A DNA stretch of 64,000 nucleotides from Rhodobacteraceae bacterium UBA6197. GTDB taxonomy: Bacteria > Pseudomonadota > Alphaproteobacteria > Rhodobacterales > Rhodobacteraceae. The stretch's first letter is position 1; each line of letters starts with the position of its first letter. A program made the position numbers and the translations under genes. Positions 44,533-52,359 of the stretch are shown piece after piece. A model generated the notes under the pieces. It worked only from the letters and a program-made list of their open reading frames with translations. It did not search any database and was not told where the DNA came from. The DNA is taken from NCBI GenBank assembly GCA_002422085.1, contig DISZ01000006.1, forward strand, positions 61,433 to 125,432. Reading direction: 5' to 3'.

Positions 44533-45593
44533 TCCTCATCCCCGAACGGGTCGGCGGGCACGTCGTTTTCGGACCAGCCGAGGGTCTTCCATGTCCGCGC
44601 CATATGGTCCGGCAGGGGGGCGGTCAGGGTGACGGTCTTTTTGGTGATCGGGTGCTGAAAGGTGATCGAGCGCGCGTGCAGATGTAGCTTTCGGCTGATG
44701 TCGCCGCCCAGCTGCGCGCCCCAGCCATCGCCGAGGTTCTCTTGCCCCGATCCGCCATATTTGCCGTCGCCGACGATCGGGTGGCCCAGTTCCGCCATAT
44801 GGGCACGCAGCTGATGGGTGCGCCCGGTGATCGGCACCATCGCCACCCATGCCGCGCGACTCCCCAGCATCGACAGCACCGCGTAATCGGTGGTGGCGCG
44901 CTTGGCACCTTCGGTCTGGTCGATCTTCGAAGGGTGGATGCACAGCATCTTTTCACCCTCGCCATGGCCGCCGCGGCCCGGCGCCTTGACCAGACCAAAG
45001 CGGATTGTGCCCATCCGCGGGTTCGGCACCCCCGCCACCACCGCCCAATAGATCTTGCGCGTGGTGCGGTGCCGAAAGCTTTCCGATAGCGCCCGCGCCA
45101 CCCGGTCGGTGCGCGCCAGCAGCAACACGCCCGAGGTGTCCTTGTCCAGCCGATGCACCAGTTTCGGGCGATCCTTGAAGCCGAATTTCAGCGCCTCGGT
45201 CAGCCCATCGACGTGCCGCCCGCCCAAGCCCGAGCCGCCTTGCGACGGCAGCCCCGGCGGCTTGTTCAGCGCGATGATGTGTTCGTCGCGCCAAAGCACG
45301 GCGGCCTGAATCATCTTGGTGTCTTCGTCGCCCACCTGCGGCCCGGTCGGGCGTTCGGCACGTTGGCGCGCCACCACCTCGGCATCGGGCAAGGGCGGCA
45401 CGCGCACAGTCTGGCCGGGCACCACGCGGCTGGCGGCCTTGACGCGGCCACCATCGACCCGGATCTGCCCGGTGCGGCACATCTTTTCGACCGCAATCTG
45501 GTTGACCTGCGGAAAGCGCCGCTTCAGCCAACGGTCCAGCCGCTGTTCGCCCTCGTCCACCGAAACTGTCAGCAATTTCACGCCCGTGCTCAT
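44529..45593 (-). CDS. RluA family 23S rRNA pseudouridine synthase
   Basis: A 354-residue protein with an N-terminal S4 domain (QRLDRWLKRRFPQVN) and the catalytic domain: LNKPPGLPSQGGS, the key HRLDKDTSG with its Asp, then GRTHQLRAHM. It fits the RluC/RluD kind that modifies 23S rRNA; the exact site cannot be told. The ATG overlaps the crcB stop by four bases. Confidence 0.92.
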   Translation of the reverse strand: MSTGVKLLTVSVDEGEQRLDRWLKRRFPQVNQIAVEKMCRTGQIRVDGGRVKAASRVVPGQTVRVPPLPDAEVVARQRAERPTGPQVGDEDTKMIQAAVLWRDEHIIALNKPPGLPSQGGSGLGGRHVDGLTEALKFGFKDRPKLVHRLDKDTSGVLLLARTDRVARALSESFRHRTTRKIYWAVVAGVPNPRMGTIRFGLVKAPGRGGHGEGEKMLCIHPSKIDQTEGAKRATTDYAVLSMLGSRAAWVAMVPITGRTHQLRAHMAELGHPIVGDGKYGGSGQENLGDGWGAQLGGDISRKLHLHARSITFQHPITKKTVTLTAPLPDHMARTWKTLGWSENDVPADPFGDEE

Positions 45594-45967
45594 GCGAACC
45601 ATCCCCGTGCCAATGTCATGCCGGTGAAAAGCGCCCCCAGCGTCAAGATGACCGTGCCCAGCACATAACCTGCCGCAAGCCCGGTCTGCCCACGTTCCCA
45701 CAGCGTTACCGCATCCAGTGAAAACGCCGAAAACGTCGTGAAGCCCCCCAGCACCCCGGTCATCAGGAAGGGCGCGAACCGGGTTCCGCCCTTTTGCGCC
45801 AGCACCACCACCAACGCCCCCATCAAGAGCGACCCAAGCACGTTGACGAACAGCGTGGCATACGGAAAGCCATGCCCCATCACCCGCGTTGCGGTGGAAT
45901 TCACAAGATAGCGCGCCGTAGCGCCAAGGGCGCCACCAAGGGCAACAGAGAAAAGGGTCGGACTCAT
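45590..45967 (-). CDS. crcB: Fluoride channel Fluc/CrcB
   Basis: A 125-residue protein of four hydrophobic helices with GGALGATARYLV near the start, the NVLGS motif, and GVLGGFTTFSAFSLDA, the classical CrcB pattern. It exports fluoride as a dual-topology dimer. The start was set at MSPTLF; an upstream frame is open but has no better ribosome site. No fluoride riboswitch was seen upstream. Confidence 0.92.
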   Translation of the reverse strand: MSPTLFSVALGGALGATARYLVNSTATRVMGHGFPYATLFVNVLGSLLMGALVVVLAQKGGTRFAPFLMTGVLGGFTTFSAFSLDAVTLWERGQTGLAAGYVLGTVILTLGALFTGMTLARGWFA

Positions 45968-45998
45968 GCGTCTCTCTTGGGTCGCGGCATCTTGAAAG

Positions 45999-47309
45999 TC
46001 AACCGCCGCGCTTTTCGCGCTGCTTGGCAAACCAATCAATACGCTTTTTCAACTCGCGTTCAAAGCCGCGCTCGACGGGCTGATACAGCACCGGACGGCG
46101 CATCGTTTCGGGAAAGTAGTTTTGCCCCGAAAAACCGCCTTCCTCATCGTGGTCATAAGCATAGCCCGCGCCATAGCCCTGCTTTTCCATCAGCTTGGTC
46201 GGCGCATTCAGAATATGCTTGGGTGGCGGTTCAGAGCCGGTGCGCCGGGCCTCGGCACGCGCGGCCTTGTAGGCCATGTAGCCTGCGTTCGACTTTGGTG
46301 CGAGTGCGAGGTAGATCACCGACTGCGCCAGCGCCAGTTCGCCCTCTGGGCTGCCCAGTCGCTCGTAGGTTTCCCAGGCGTGCAGACAGATCGTCTGCGC
46401 CTGCGGATCAGCCAGCCCGATGTCTTCGACCGCCATTCGGGTCAGCCTGCGGGCCAGAAAGCGGGGATCTTCGCCGCCTTCCAGCATCCGCGCAAACCAG
46501 TATAGCGCCGCGTCGGGATCCGACCCGCGAACCGATTTGTGCAGCGCCGAAATCAGGTTGTAATGCGCGTCGCCCGATTTGTCGTATTTCGCGGCGCGGC
46601 GCATGAGCCGGGTCGAAAGCGCCTCGGTATCCAGAGGCGGGCCAGGCTTCCACGCCATCACCTGTTCGATCAGATTGAGCAGCGCGCGCCCGTCGCCATC
46701 GGCCATCTCGAGCAGCGCCTCGCGTGCCGGAGCCTTGAGCGGTATCGCCCTGCCCAGTGCCTGTTCGGCGCGTTGCGCCAACCGCTCCAGATCAGCCAGC
46801 GACAGCCGTTCAAGAACGATCACCTGCGCGCGGCTGAGCAAAGCGGCATTCAGCTCGAAACTGGGGTTCTCGGTGGTCGCGCCGACCAGCAGGAGGGTGC
46901 CATCCTCCATATGCGGCAAAAAGCTGTCCTGCTGTGCCTTGTTGAAGCGGTGGATCTCATCAACGAACAAAAGCGTGCCACGGCCTTGGCTGCGGCGCAG
47001 CTTTGCCGCATCAAAAACCTTTCGCAGTTCCGGCACGCCGGTGAAAATCGCGCTGATCTGCACAAAGCTGCGGTCGGACTCGGCGGCCAGCAGGCGCGCG
47101 ATCGTGGTCTTGCCCACCCCCGGCGGCCCCCAAAGAACCAGCGACGACAGCGACCCCGCAGCCAGCATCGCCCCCAGCGGCCCCTCGGGGCCCAGCACAT
47201 GCGCCTGACCGATCACCTCGGACAGGGCGGCCGGACGAATCCGGTCAGCCAAGGGCCGCGGCGCCTCGGGCTGGCTGGAGGATGGGGCGGTGTCGAACAG
47301 ATCGGACAT
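45999..47309 (-). CDS. rarA: Replication-associated recombination protein RarA (MgsA)
   Basis: A 436-residue AAA+ ATPase. Walker A is WGPPGVGKTT, Walker B DEIHRF, and the RarA hallmarks VGATTENPSF, SGDAHYNLISALHKSVRGSDPDAALYW and the QGYGAGYAYDHD ending are all present. It acts at stalled replication forks and interacts with SSB. The ATG giving MSDLFDTAP was chosen over a longer upstream frame. The ribosome-like site is GGTAGGG. Confidence 0.95.
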   Translation of the reverse strand: MSDLFDTAPSSSQPEAPRPLADRIRPAALSEVIGQAHVLGPEGPLGAMLAAGSLSSLVLWGPPGVGKTTIARLLAAESDRSFVQISAIFTGVPELRKVFDAAKLRRSQGRGTLLFVDEIHRFNKAQQDSFLPHMEDGTLLLVGATTENPSFELNAALLSRAQVIVLERLSLADLERLAQRAEQALGRAIPLKAPAREALLEMADGDGRALLNLIEQVMAWKPGPPLDTEALSTRLMRRAAKYDKSGDAHYNLISALHKSVRGSDPDAALYWFARMLEGGEDPRFLARRLTRMAVEDIGLADPQAQTICLHAWETYERLGSPEGELALAQSVIYLALAPKSNAGYMAYKAARAEARRTGSEPPPKHILNAPTKLMEKQGYGAGYAYDHDEEGGFSGQNYFPETMRRPVLYQPVERGFERELKKRIDWFAKQREKRGG

Positions 47310-47418
47310 AGCCCTACCTAGCGCCCCTGACGGCGTGGTGGAAGCCCGGATTGCGGCCGAGGCAGCGGCACGTCTTTGTCGAATGACAGCGCCATCGCCT
47401 CGACGACGAACCCCGCGC

Positions 47419-48006
47419 CTAGTGCAGCTTGGCGCTAAGATCGAATGCGACGCACTGATAGTAGCCATCATCAATAAAGACCTTGCGCCCGACCGCCCGC
47501 GCATCCAGCCCGCAGCGCACCGTCCACAGCGGCCAGCTTGCCGCCGTCAACGCCAGAATTTGCGTCGCCCCAAGGTCTCGCGACGTTTTGACCATCGCCT
47601 CGATCATCATCGCATGGACCCGCAGCCGGTTCGCCATCGGCGTCTTGTTCGACACGAACACCCGTGAACATTCCCACACGGTTTCGGCCACCGGCGCATC
47701 GCTTTCCAGCAGATCGGAGGGAATCGAATCCAGCAAGCCGCGCTGCGCATCGCGGATCATATAGCTGTAGATCCCGCATTGCGCGGTGGTCGGCGTCAGG
47801 CGAATGCCCGCCAGCACCTCGCCAAATTCGTGCACGGCAATCCAGCGGCTTTGCGGGGTGTCATACTGATCGAACTCCATGCCGAGGGCTTCGGGCAGCT
47901 TCCACTTTTTCTGAATGATGAAGCTTTCCTTTCTGGCACGAAACAGGTTCGCGAAAAGCTCGCCGTGGTTGTGCATGTTCTCGAATGAAAGGGTGGTTAT
48001 TTGCAT
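47419..48006 (-). CDS. Acyl-homoserine lactone synthase (LuxI family)
   Basis: A 195-residue protein with most invariant LuxI residues: Arg25, Phe29, Trp35, Asp46, Asp49, Arg69, Glu112 and Arg115 (in WECSRVFV). It makes N-acyl-homoserine lactones from S-adenosylmethionine and acyl-ACP. TGGAG lies about nine bases before the ATG. It starts 60 bases after the luxR-type gene on the same strand. Acyl-chain length cannot be read from the sequence. Confidence 0.93.
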   Translation of the reverse strand: MQITTLSFENMHNHGELFANLFRARKESFIIQKKWKLPEALGMEFDQYDTPQSRWIAVHEFGEVLAGIRLTPTTAQCGIYSYMIRDAQRGLLDSIPSDLLESDAPVAETVWECSRVFVSNKTPMANRLRVHAMMIEAMVKTSRDLGATQILALTAASWPLWTVRCGLDARAVGRKVFIDDGYYQCVAFDLSAKLH

Positions 48007-48066
48007 GACAGCAGTCTCCAGGTGGGTTGAGGAACTCGCGTCCCTGCGTGTTAGGAGACCTGCCGG

Positions 48067-48678
48067 TCAGAGCAGCCGCGTGTCTTTGGCGCGCTGAATG
48101 GCCTCGGCCATTGTGCGCGCCATCAGCCGCTCGCGCGCGGCCAACAGACGCGCTTTCAGTGCGCTCTCCGAAATGCCAAGCTTGGCGGCGGCTGCCGCAT
48201 GGCGATCTCCTGCTGCAATCAGCCGCAGGGCTTCAATTTGGGCTTTTGTCAGGAATTCCGGCGGTTCGGTCATCTCGTGCAATTGCCGCACAAGGGTCTG
48301 AACCCTGGCAATCTCGGCGAGCGAAAACTCTCTGTCTCCACGGGCGACTGACGCAATGGTGCGCGATGAAATCGGGCCGCAAGACAGGGTAACACCGTAA
48401 CGCAGGCCATGGTTTGCGGCCTGAACGAGAATGCCAAAAGGGTCAGGGATCGTCATTTCGCTCCAGCGAACGGCACCGGTCGTCGAGAACCCCCAAGCAA
48501 TTGTCGGGTCACGAAGTGCGAAAGCTTGCTCGGTATAATGATCCATCCACGCTTGCGGATAGGTCATAAAGCTCATCAGCGGAGCGGCCAAACGAATGTG
48601 CAAGCCGACGTAATAGCCATTCGGTGCGACCCGCGCGAGCTCGTGCAGATGAAGATCGATCGAACTCTTTTGAGACAT
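48067..48678 (-). CDS. LuxR family quorum-sensing regulator
   Basis: A 203-residue protein. The N-terminal autoinducer domain keeps WMDHYTEQAFALRDP, with the Trp, Tyr and Asp that contact the homoserine lactone in TraR, and a later Trp. The C-terminal helix-turn-helix runs from about 143 (LTKAQIEALRLIAAGD...LGISESALKARL). The start MSQKSS was chosen; upstream codons would run through the lux box. It sits before luxI and is the obvious receptor for its signal. Confidence 0.92.
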   Translation of the reverse strand: MSQKSSIDLHLHELARVAPNGYYVGLHIRLAAPLMSFMTYPQAWMDHYTEQAFALRDPTIAWGFSTTGAVRWSEMTIPDPFGILVQAANHGLRYGVTLSCGPISSRTIASVARGDREFSLAEIARVQTLVRQLHEMTEPPEFLTKAQIEALRLIAAGDRHAAAAAKLGISESALKARLLAARERLMARTMAEAIQRAKDTRLL

Positions 48679-48694
48679 TACGTTTACCCTGATT

Positions 48695-48714
48695 ACCTGT
48701 CCTTTTAGACAGGT
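48695..48714. promoter_or_regulatory. Lux box (LuxR binding site)
   Basis: ACCTGTCCTTTTAGACAGGT is a 20-base element with perfect seven-base arms, and its ends match the ACCTGT/ACAGGT of the Vibrio fischeri lux box. It lies 17 bases before the luxR ATG. Confidence 0.82.
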
Positions 48715-48732
48715 TGCTCCATAAGCCGTCAA
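48704..48732 (-). promoter_or_regulatory. Predicted luxR promoter, overlapped by the lux box
   Basis: On the minus strand TTGACG (48732-48727) and TCTAAA (48709-48704) are 17 bases apart. The lux box covers the -10, so a bound LuxR would repress this promoter. Confidence 0.45.
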
Positions 48733-48734
48733 CC

Positions 48735-48740
48735 TTAAAT
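48735..48740 (+). promoter_or_regulatory. Predicted -10 for a LuxR-activated divergent transcript
   Basis: TTAAAT lies 31-36 bases from the lux box centre. If transcription starts near 48747, the box is centred at -42.5, the classical position for LuxR activation. No separate -35 is needed there. Confidence 0.4.
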
Positions 48741-48774
48741 TGTTCGAATTATTTGAACCACATGGTAGATTCTC

Positions 48775-48957
48775 GTGCGTAACATTGACCCCAAGTTGTT
48801 TTCCAGCCTGATGCAACTTCCCGACAAGATGCGAACTGACCTGCTGGAATTCATCGGCGCAACGCCGGTTTCCCCGGCTGAACTATCGTCATTAATCGAA
48901 CGCTACCAGAAGCGTGTCTTTGATCTGAGGCAGGAAACCGGCCTCAATCGAGCCTGA
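48775..48957 (+). CDS. Small protein, possible quorum-sensing target
   Basis: A 60-codon frame from GTG, because an in-frame stop lies just upstream. The product (RNIDPKLFSSLMQLPDKM... ending in QETGLNRA) is charged and helix-rich with a leucine pattern, unlike a random frame in this GC-rich DNA. No family is recognised and the ribosome site is weak. It is divergent from luxR, 60 bases from the lux box, and ends before the rplQ terminator. Confidence 0.45.
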   Translation: MRNIDPKLFSSLMQLPDKMRTDLLEFIGATPVSPAELSSLIERYQKRVFDLRQETGLNRA

Positions 48958-48973
48958 CAGGCCACAAAATGAA

Positions 48974-48998
48974 AAATCCCGCCCGAAAGGCGGGATTT
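48974..48998. terminator. Terminator of the rplQ end of the ribosomal operon
   Basis: AAATCCCGCC and GGCGGGATTT are perfect complements around a five-base loop. On the minus strand a T-rich stretch follows, 23 bases past rplQ. On the plus strand it can also stop the small divergent gene. Confidence 0.85.
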
Positions 48999-49021
48999 CC
49001 ATTTTGTTCGACCAGATTGGC

Positions 49022-49438
49022 TCAAGCTTCAGCGTTCTCTGCCTCGACACGAGCCTTGTCGGCGGCGCCTTTGGCATTCGGATCGCGATCAACGAATTCG
49101 ATGATCGCCATCGGCGCCATGTCCCCATAGCGGAAACCGGCCTTTAGAACGCGCACATAGCCACCGGCACGGTCCTTGTAACGCGGCCCGAGAATGTCGA
49201 ACAGCTTGACGACATACTGGTCCTGCTTGAGCTGCGAGGCCGCCTGGCGGCGCGCATGCAGATCGCCGCGCTTGGCCAACGTGATCATCTTTTCGATGAT
49301 CGGGCGCAGTTCCTTGGCTTTCGGCAGCGTGGTCTTGATCTGCTCATGTTCAATGAGCGAGCCGCACATGTTGGCGAACAGCGCCTTGCGGTGTTCGTGG
49401 GTACGGTTCAGGCGGCGATAACCGCGGGCGTGACGCAT
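49022..49438 (-). CDS. rplQ: 50S ribosomal protein L17
   Basis: A 138-residue protein, MRHARGYRRLNRTHEHRKAL at the start, then the KELRPIIEKMITLAK stretch. The last 20 residues are acidic and Ala-rich, an extension of the E. coli protein. It is the last gene of the alpha operon, 152 bases after rpoA. Confidence 0.97.
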   Translation of the reverse strand: MRHARGYRRLNRTHEHRKALFANMCGSLIEHEQIKTTLPKAKELRPIIEKMITLAKRGDLHARRQAASQLKQDQYVVKLFDILGPRYKDRAGGYVRVLKAGFRYGDMAPMAIIEFVDRDPNAKGAADKARVEAENAEA

Positions 49439-49590
49439 GATATTCTCCTATCGTCTCGTTTTGCTTTGTCCGGCAACCCTCGAATGGGTCACTCACCTTG
49501 GGCTTGCGCCATCTGTTCCCCGGCAGTCCGGGCATTTCGGGGGGCTTGGAAACCGCGCCCCCCGTATTGGTCACTCGGCACGGGTGCCGA

Positions 49591-50607
49591 TCAGAACTGG
49601 TCTTCGAAACGTTTGGCCAGATCTTCGATGTTCTCCGGCGGCCAATCCTCGACTTCCATGCCAAGGTGCAGACCCATGCCTGACAGCACTTCCTTGATTT
49701 CGTTCAAGGACTTGCGGCCAAAGTTCGGAGTGCGCAGCATCTCGGCTTCGGTTTTCTGGATCAGATCGCCGATATAGACGATGTTGTCGTTCTTCAGGCA
49801 ATTCGCCGAACGAACCGACAGTTCCAGCTCGTCGACCTTCTTCAGCAGCAGCGGGTTGAATTCCAGACCCTCGTCCGCATCCGCTTTCGACGCCGATTCC
49901 GGCTCGTCGAAGTTGACGAAAATGCCCAGTTGGTCTTGCAAGATACGCGCGGCATAGGCGACGGCATCATCCGGCGTCAACGAACCGTCAGTCTCCACCT
50001 TCATCGTCAGCTTGTCATAGTCCAGCACCTGACCTTCGCGGGTCGGCTGCACTTCGTAGCTGACCTTTTTCACCGGCGAATAGATCGCGTCGATCGGGAT
50101 CAGCCCGATGGGCGCATCTTCCGGGCGGTTCTTGTCGGCGGCGACATAGCCTTTGCCGGTGTTGACCGTCAGTTCCATGAACAGATCTGCACCATCATCG
50201 AGGTGGCAGATCACATGGTCCTTGTTGAGAACGTCGATGCCGCTCGATTCCGAGATGTCACCCGCAGTAACGATACCGGGGCCCTTGGCCGAAATCGACA
50301 GGCGCTTCGGGCCTTCGACGTCCATCCGCAAAGCCACGCCCTTGAGGTTCAGCACGATATCGGTGACGTCTTCACGCACACCGGCGACGCTGGAAAATTC
50401 GTGCAGCACGTTGTCGATTTGCACCGAGGTGATGGCCGCGCCTTGCAGCGACGACATCAACACGCGGCGCAGCGCGTTGCCGAGCGTCAGGCCGAAGCCC
50501 CGCTCGAGAGGTTCAGCGATCACCGTGGCCTGACGATGCGGGTCGTTGCCCGGCTTCACGTCAAGCTGCGCCGGTTTGATCAGCTCTGCCCAATTCTTGT
50601 GGATCAT
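49591..50607 (-). CDS. rpoA: RNA polymerase alpha subunit
   Basis: A 338-residue protein. The N-terminal dimerisation domain has EPLERGFGLTLGNALRRVLMSSLQGAAIT and the C-terminal domain ends with the helix-hairpin-helix NCLKNDNIVYIGDLIQKTE...GRKSLNEIKEVL that contacts DNA and activators. GGAGG lies about nine bases before the ATG. Confidence 0.98.
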   Translation of the reverse strand: MIHKNWAELIKPAQLDVKPGNDPHRQATVIAEPLERGFGLTLGNALRRVLMSSLQGAAITSVQIDNVLHEFSSVAGVREDVTDIVLNLKGVALRMDVEGPKRLSISAKGPGIVTAGDISESSGIDVLNKDHVICHLDDGADLFMELTVNTGKGYVAADKNRPEDAPIGLIPIDAIYSPVKKVSYEVQPTREGQVLDYDKLTMKVETDGSLTPDDAVAYAARILQDQLGIFVNFDEPESASKADADEGLEFNPLLLKKVDELELSVRSANCLKNDNIVYIGDLIQKTEAEMLRTPNFGRKSLNEIKEVLSGMGLHLGMEVEDWPPENIEDLAKRFEDQF

Positions 50608-50723
50608 GCGTTCCGCCTCCATTCCAGTCCCAGACCCATGTCCGTAAGTCCAGGACGCCCGAGGATAAATGCGTATGACCCGGGCCGCGCGAATGACGCG
50701 CGGCCCGGGTCGAAAAATAAAGT

Positions 50724-51113
50724 TCAGACCCGGCGGCGTTTCGGCGGGCGGCAACCATTATGCGCCATCGGCGTAACGTCACGAATCGAGGTGACGTTCA
50801 GGCCGGCAGCAGCCAACGCCCGCAGCGCGGATTCACGGCCCGAACCGGGGCCCTGCACTTCGACATCCACGGTTTTCATGCCGTGTTCCTGTGCCTTGCG
50901 GGCAGCGTCTTCGGCAGCCATCTGCGCCGCGTAAGGCGTCGATTTGCGCGACCCCTTGAAGCCCATCGTGCCCGAGGAAGACCACGAAATCGCGTTCCCT
51001 TGCACGTCGGAAATCAGGATTTTGGTGTTGTTGAAGGACGAGTTCACATGGACAACGCCAGTGGCGATGTTCTTGCGCTCTTTGCGCTTCATACGGGTTT
51101 TATCACGTGCCAT
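50724..51113 (-). CDS. rpsK: 30S ribosomal protein S11
   Basis: A 129-residue protein: KNIATGVVHVNSSFNNTKI, GNAISWSSSGTMGFKGSRKSTPYAAQ and the ending IRDVTPMAHNGCRPPKRRRV, the full S11 pattern. It lies on the 30S platform at the mRNA exit. It is 15 bases after rpsM. Confidence 0.98.
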   Translation of the reverse strand: MARDKTRMKRKERKNIATGVVHVNSSFNNTKILISDVQGNAISWSSSGTMGFKGSRKSTPYAAQMAAEDAARKAQEHGMKTVDVEVQGPGSGRESALRALAAAGLNVTSIRDVTPMAHNGCRPPKRRRV

Positions 51114-51128
51114 TAGCGAACCCTCCCC

Positions 51129-51497
51129 TTATTTCTTCTTGCCAGCGATCGCTTTCGCAGGGCCCTTGCGGGTGCGAGCGTTCGTGTGGGTGCGCTGGCC
51201 GCGCACGGGCAGGTTGCGACGATGGCGAAGGCCGCGGTAGCAGCCAAGGTCCATCAGGCGCTTGATGTTCATCGTGGTTTCGCGACGCAGGTCGCCTTCC
51301 ACGGTGTGGTTCGCGTCGATATGTTCGCGGATCGCAAGCACTTCGGCATCCGAAAGCTCGTTCACGCGACGGGTGCGGTCGATTCCAACAGCTTCGCAGA
51401 TTTTCTCTGCGGCGTGGTTCCCGATACCGGTGATATAGGTCAAAGCGATGGGGACACGTTTCCCCGTCGGAATGTTGACGCCAGCAATACGTGCCAA
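51129..51497 (-). CDS. rpsM: 30S ribosomal protein S13 (TTG start)
   Basis: A 122-residue protein. The conserved start MARIAGVNIPTGKRV is encoded with TTG as first codon; AAGGA lies about eight bases upstream and no ATG fits. The core GIGNHAAEKICEAVGID, and the ending TRKGPAKAIAGKKK, are typical. S13 is in the 30S head and touches the 50S. It follows adk by 188 bases, where a promoter for the rpsM-rplQ part may lie. Confidence 0.95.
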   Translation of the reverse strand: MARIAGVNIPTGKRVPIALTYITGIGNHAAEKICEAVGIDRTRRVNELSDAEVLAIREHIDANHTVEGDLRRETTMNIKRLMDLGCYRGLRHRRNLPVRGQRTHTNARTRKGPAKAIAGKKK

Positions 51498-51685
51498 ACG
51501 TGTTTTCCTTCTTTGTTGCGGTTCCGTAACCCCAGAACCTTTTTTCACAACCGAAAGCCCGAAAGCACCGCCTTCGGGCCACTTGCCGTTCCGGACGCGG
51601 AGCAACCCCGAAATCCGAAACGATTCTCATACGAGACGGTGTGACCTAGAGGGATTTGCCCTCCGCGTCAAGCACCACCCCTGCC

Positions 51686-52342
51686 TTAATCCCGCCCTTG
51701 GTCAAGGATGCGGGAAATCTCGGCCGCGACGTCGTCTATCTCGCCCAGACCGTCAACACTGAACAGATCGCCCAACGCGTAATAGTAGCCGATCAGCGGC
51801 GCGGTCTTTTTGTAGTATTCCATCAGCCGCTGCTTGAGGCTGTCTTCGTTGTCGTCAGAGCGCCGTTTCAAATCGCCCGAGCCGCAGACATCGCAGATGC
51901 CCGGCGTCTTGGTGGGCTTGGTCACGTCGTGGTAGACTTCGCCGCACTGGCCGCAGGTGAAACGGCCGGTGATCCGCGCGACCAGCGCAGCATCGTCCAC
52001 CCGCATTTCGATGACCGCATCCAGCTTGTGGCCGCTGCGCGCCAAGAGCTTGCCCAAGGCGTCAGCCTGCGGCAAAGTGCGCGGGAAGCCATCGAAGATA
52101 AAGCCGGCGCCCTGTGCCTCGTTGATCTTTTCCTCGATCAGGCCAATCACGATTTCATCTGTGACCAGCTCACCACGGCTCATGACACCAGCGACCAGCT
52201 TGCCCATCGCGCTGCCTGACTGCATCGCCTCGCGCAGCATGTCACCCGTGGACAGCTGGACCATGCCCCGCTCTTCCACCAACATGCGCGCCTGCGTGCC
52301 CTTGCCCGCACCCGGGGGCCCAAGAAGTATTACGTTGATCAT
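51686..52342 (-). CDS. adk: Adenylate kinase (long, zinc-type lid)
   Basis: A 218-residue kinase with GPPGAGKGTQA, FDGFPRT and the long LID domain. The LID has two Cys pairs (CGQCG and CDVCG), so it binds zinc, unlike E. coli Adk. It interconverts ATP, AMP and ADP. It lies between secY and rpsM, its usual place. Confidence 0.97.
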   Translation of the reverse strand: MINVILLGPPGAGKGTQARMLVEERGMVQLSTGDMLREAMQSGSAMGKLVAGVMSRGELVTDEIVIGLIEEKINEAQGAGFIFDGFPRTLPQADALGKLLARSGHKLDAVIEMRVDDAALVARITGRFTCGQCGEVYHDVTKPTKTPGICDVCGSGDLKRRSDDNEDSLKQRLMEYYKKTAPLIGYYYALGDLFSVDGLGEIDDVAAEISRILDQGRD

Positions 52343-52359
52343 GGGCCGCCCCTTTCCAA

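Noticed and set aside
45968..45998. Fluoride riboswitch upstream of crcB
   Set aside because: Only 31 bases separate rarA and crcB, too short for the known motif, and no match was seen.
51689..51715. Stem-loop at the 3' end of adk
   Set aside because: It lies within the last codons of adk (it pairs TCCCGC with GCGGGA) and has no T-run after it, so it may be chance in coding DNA.
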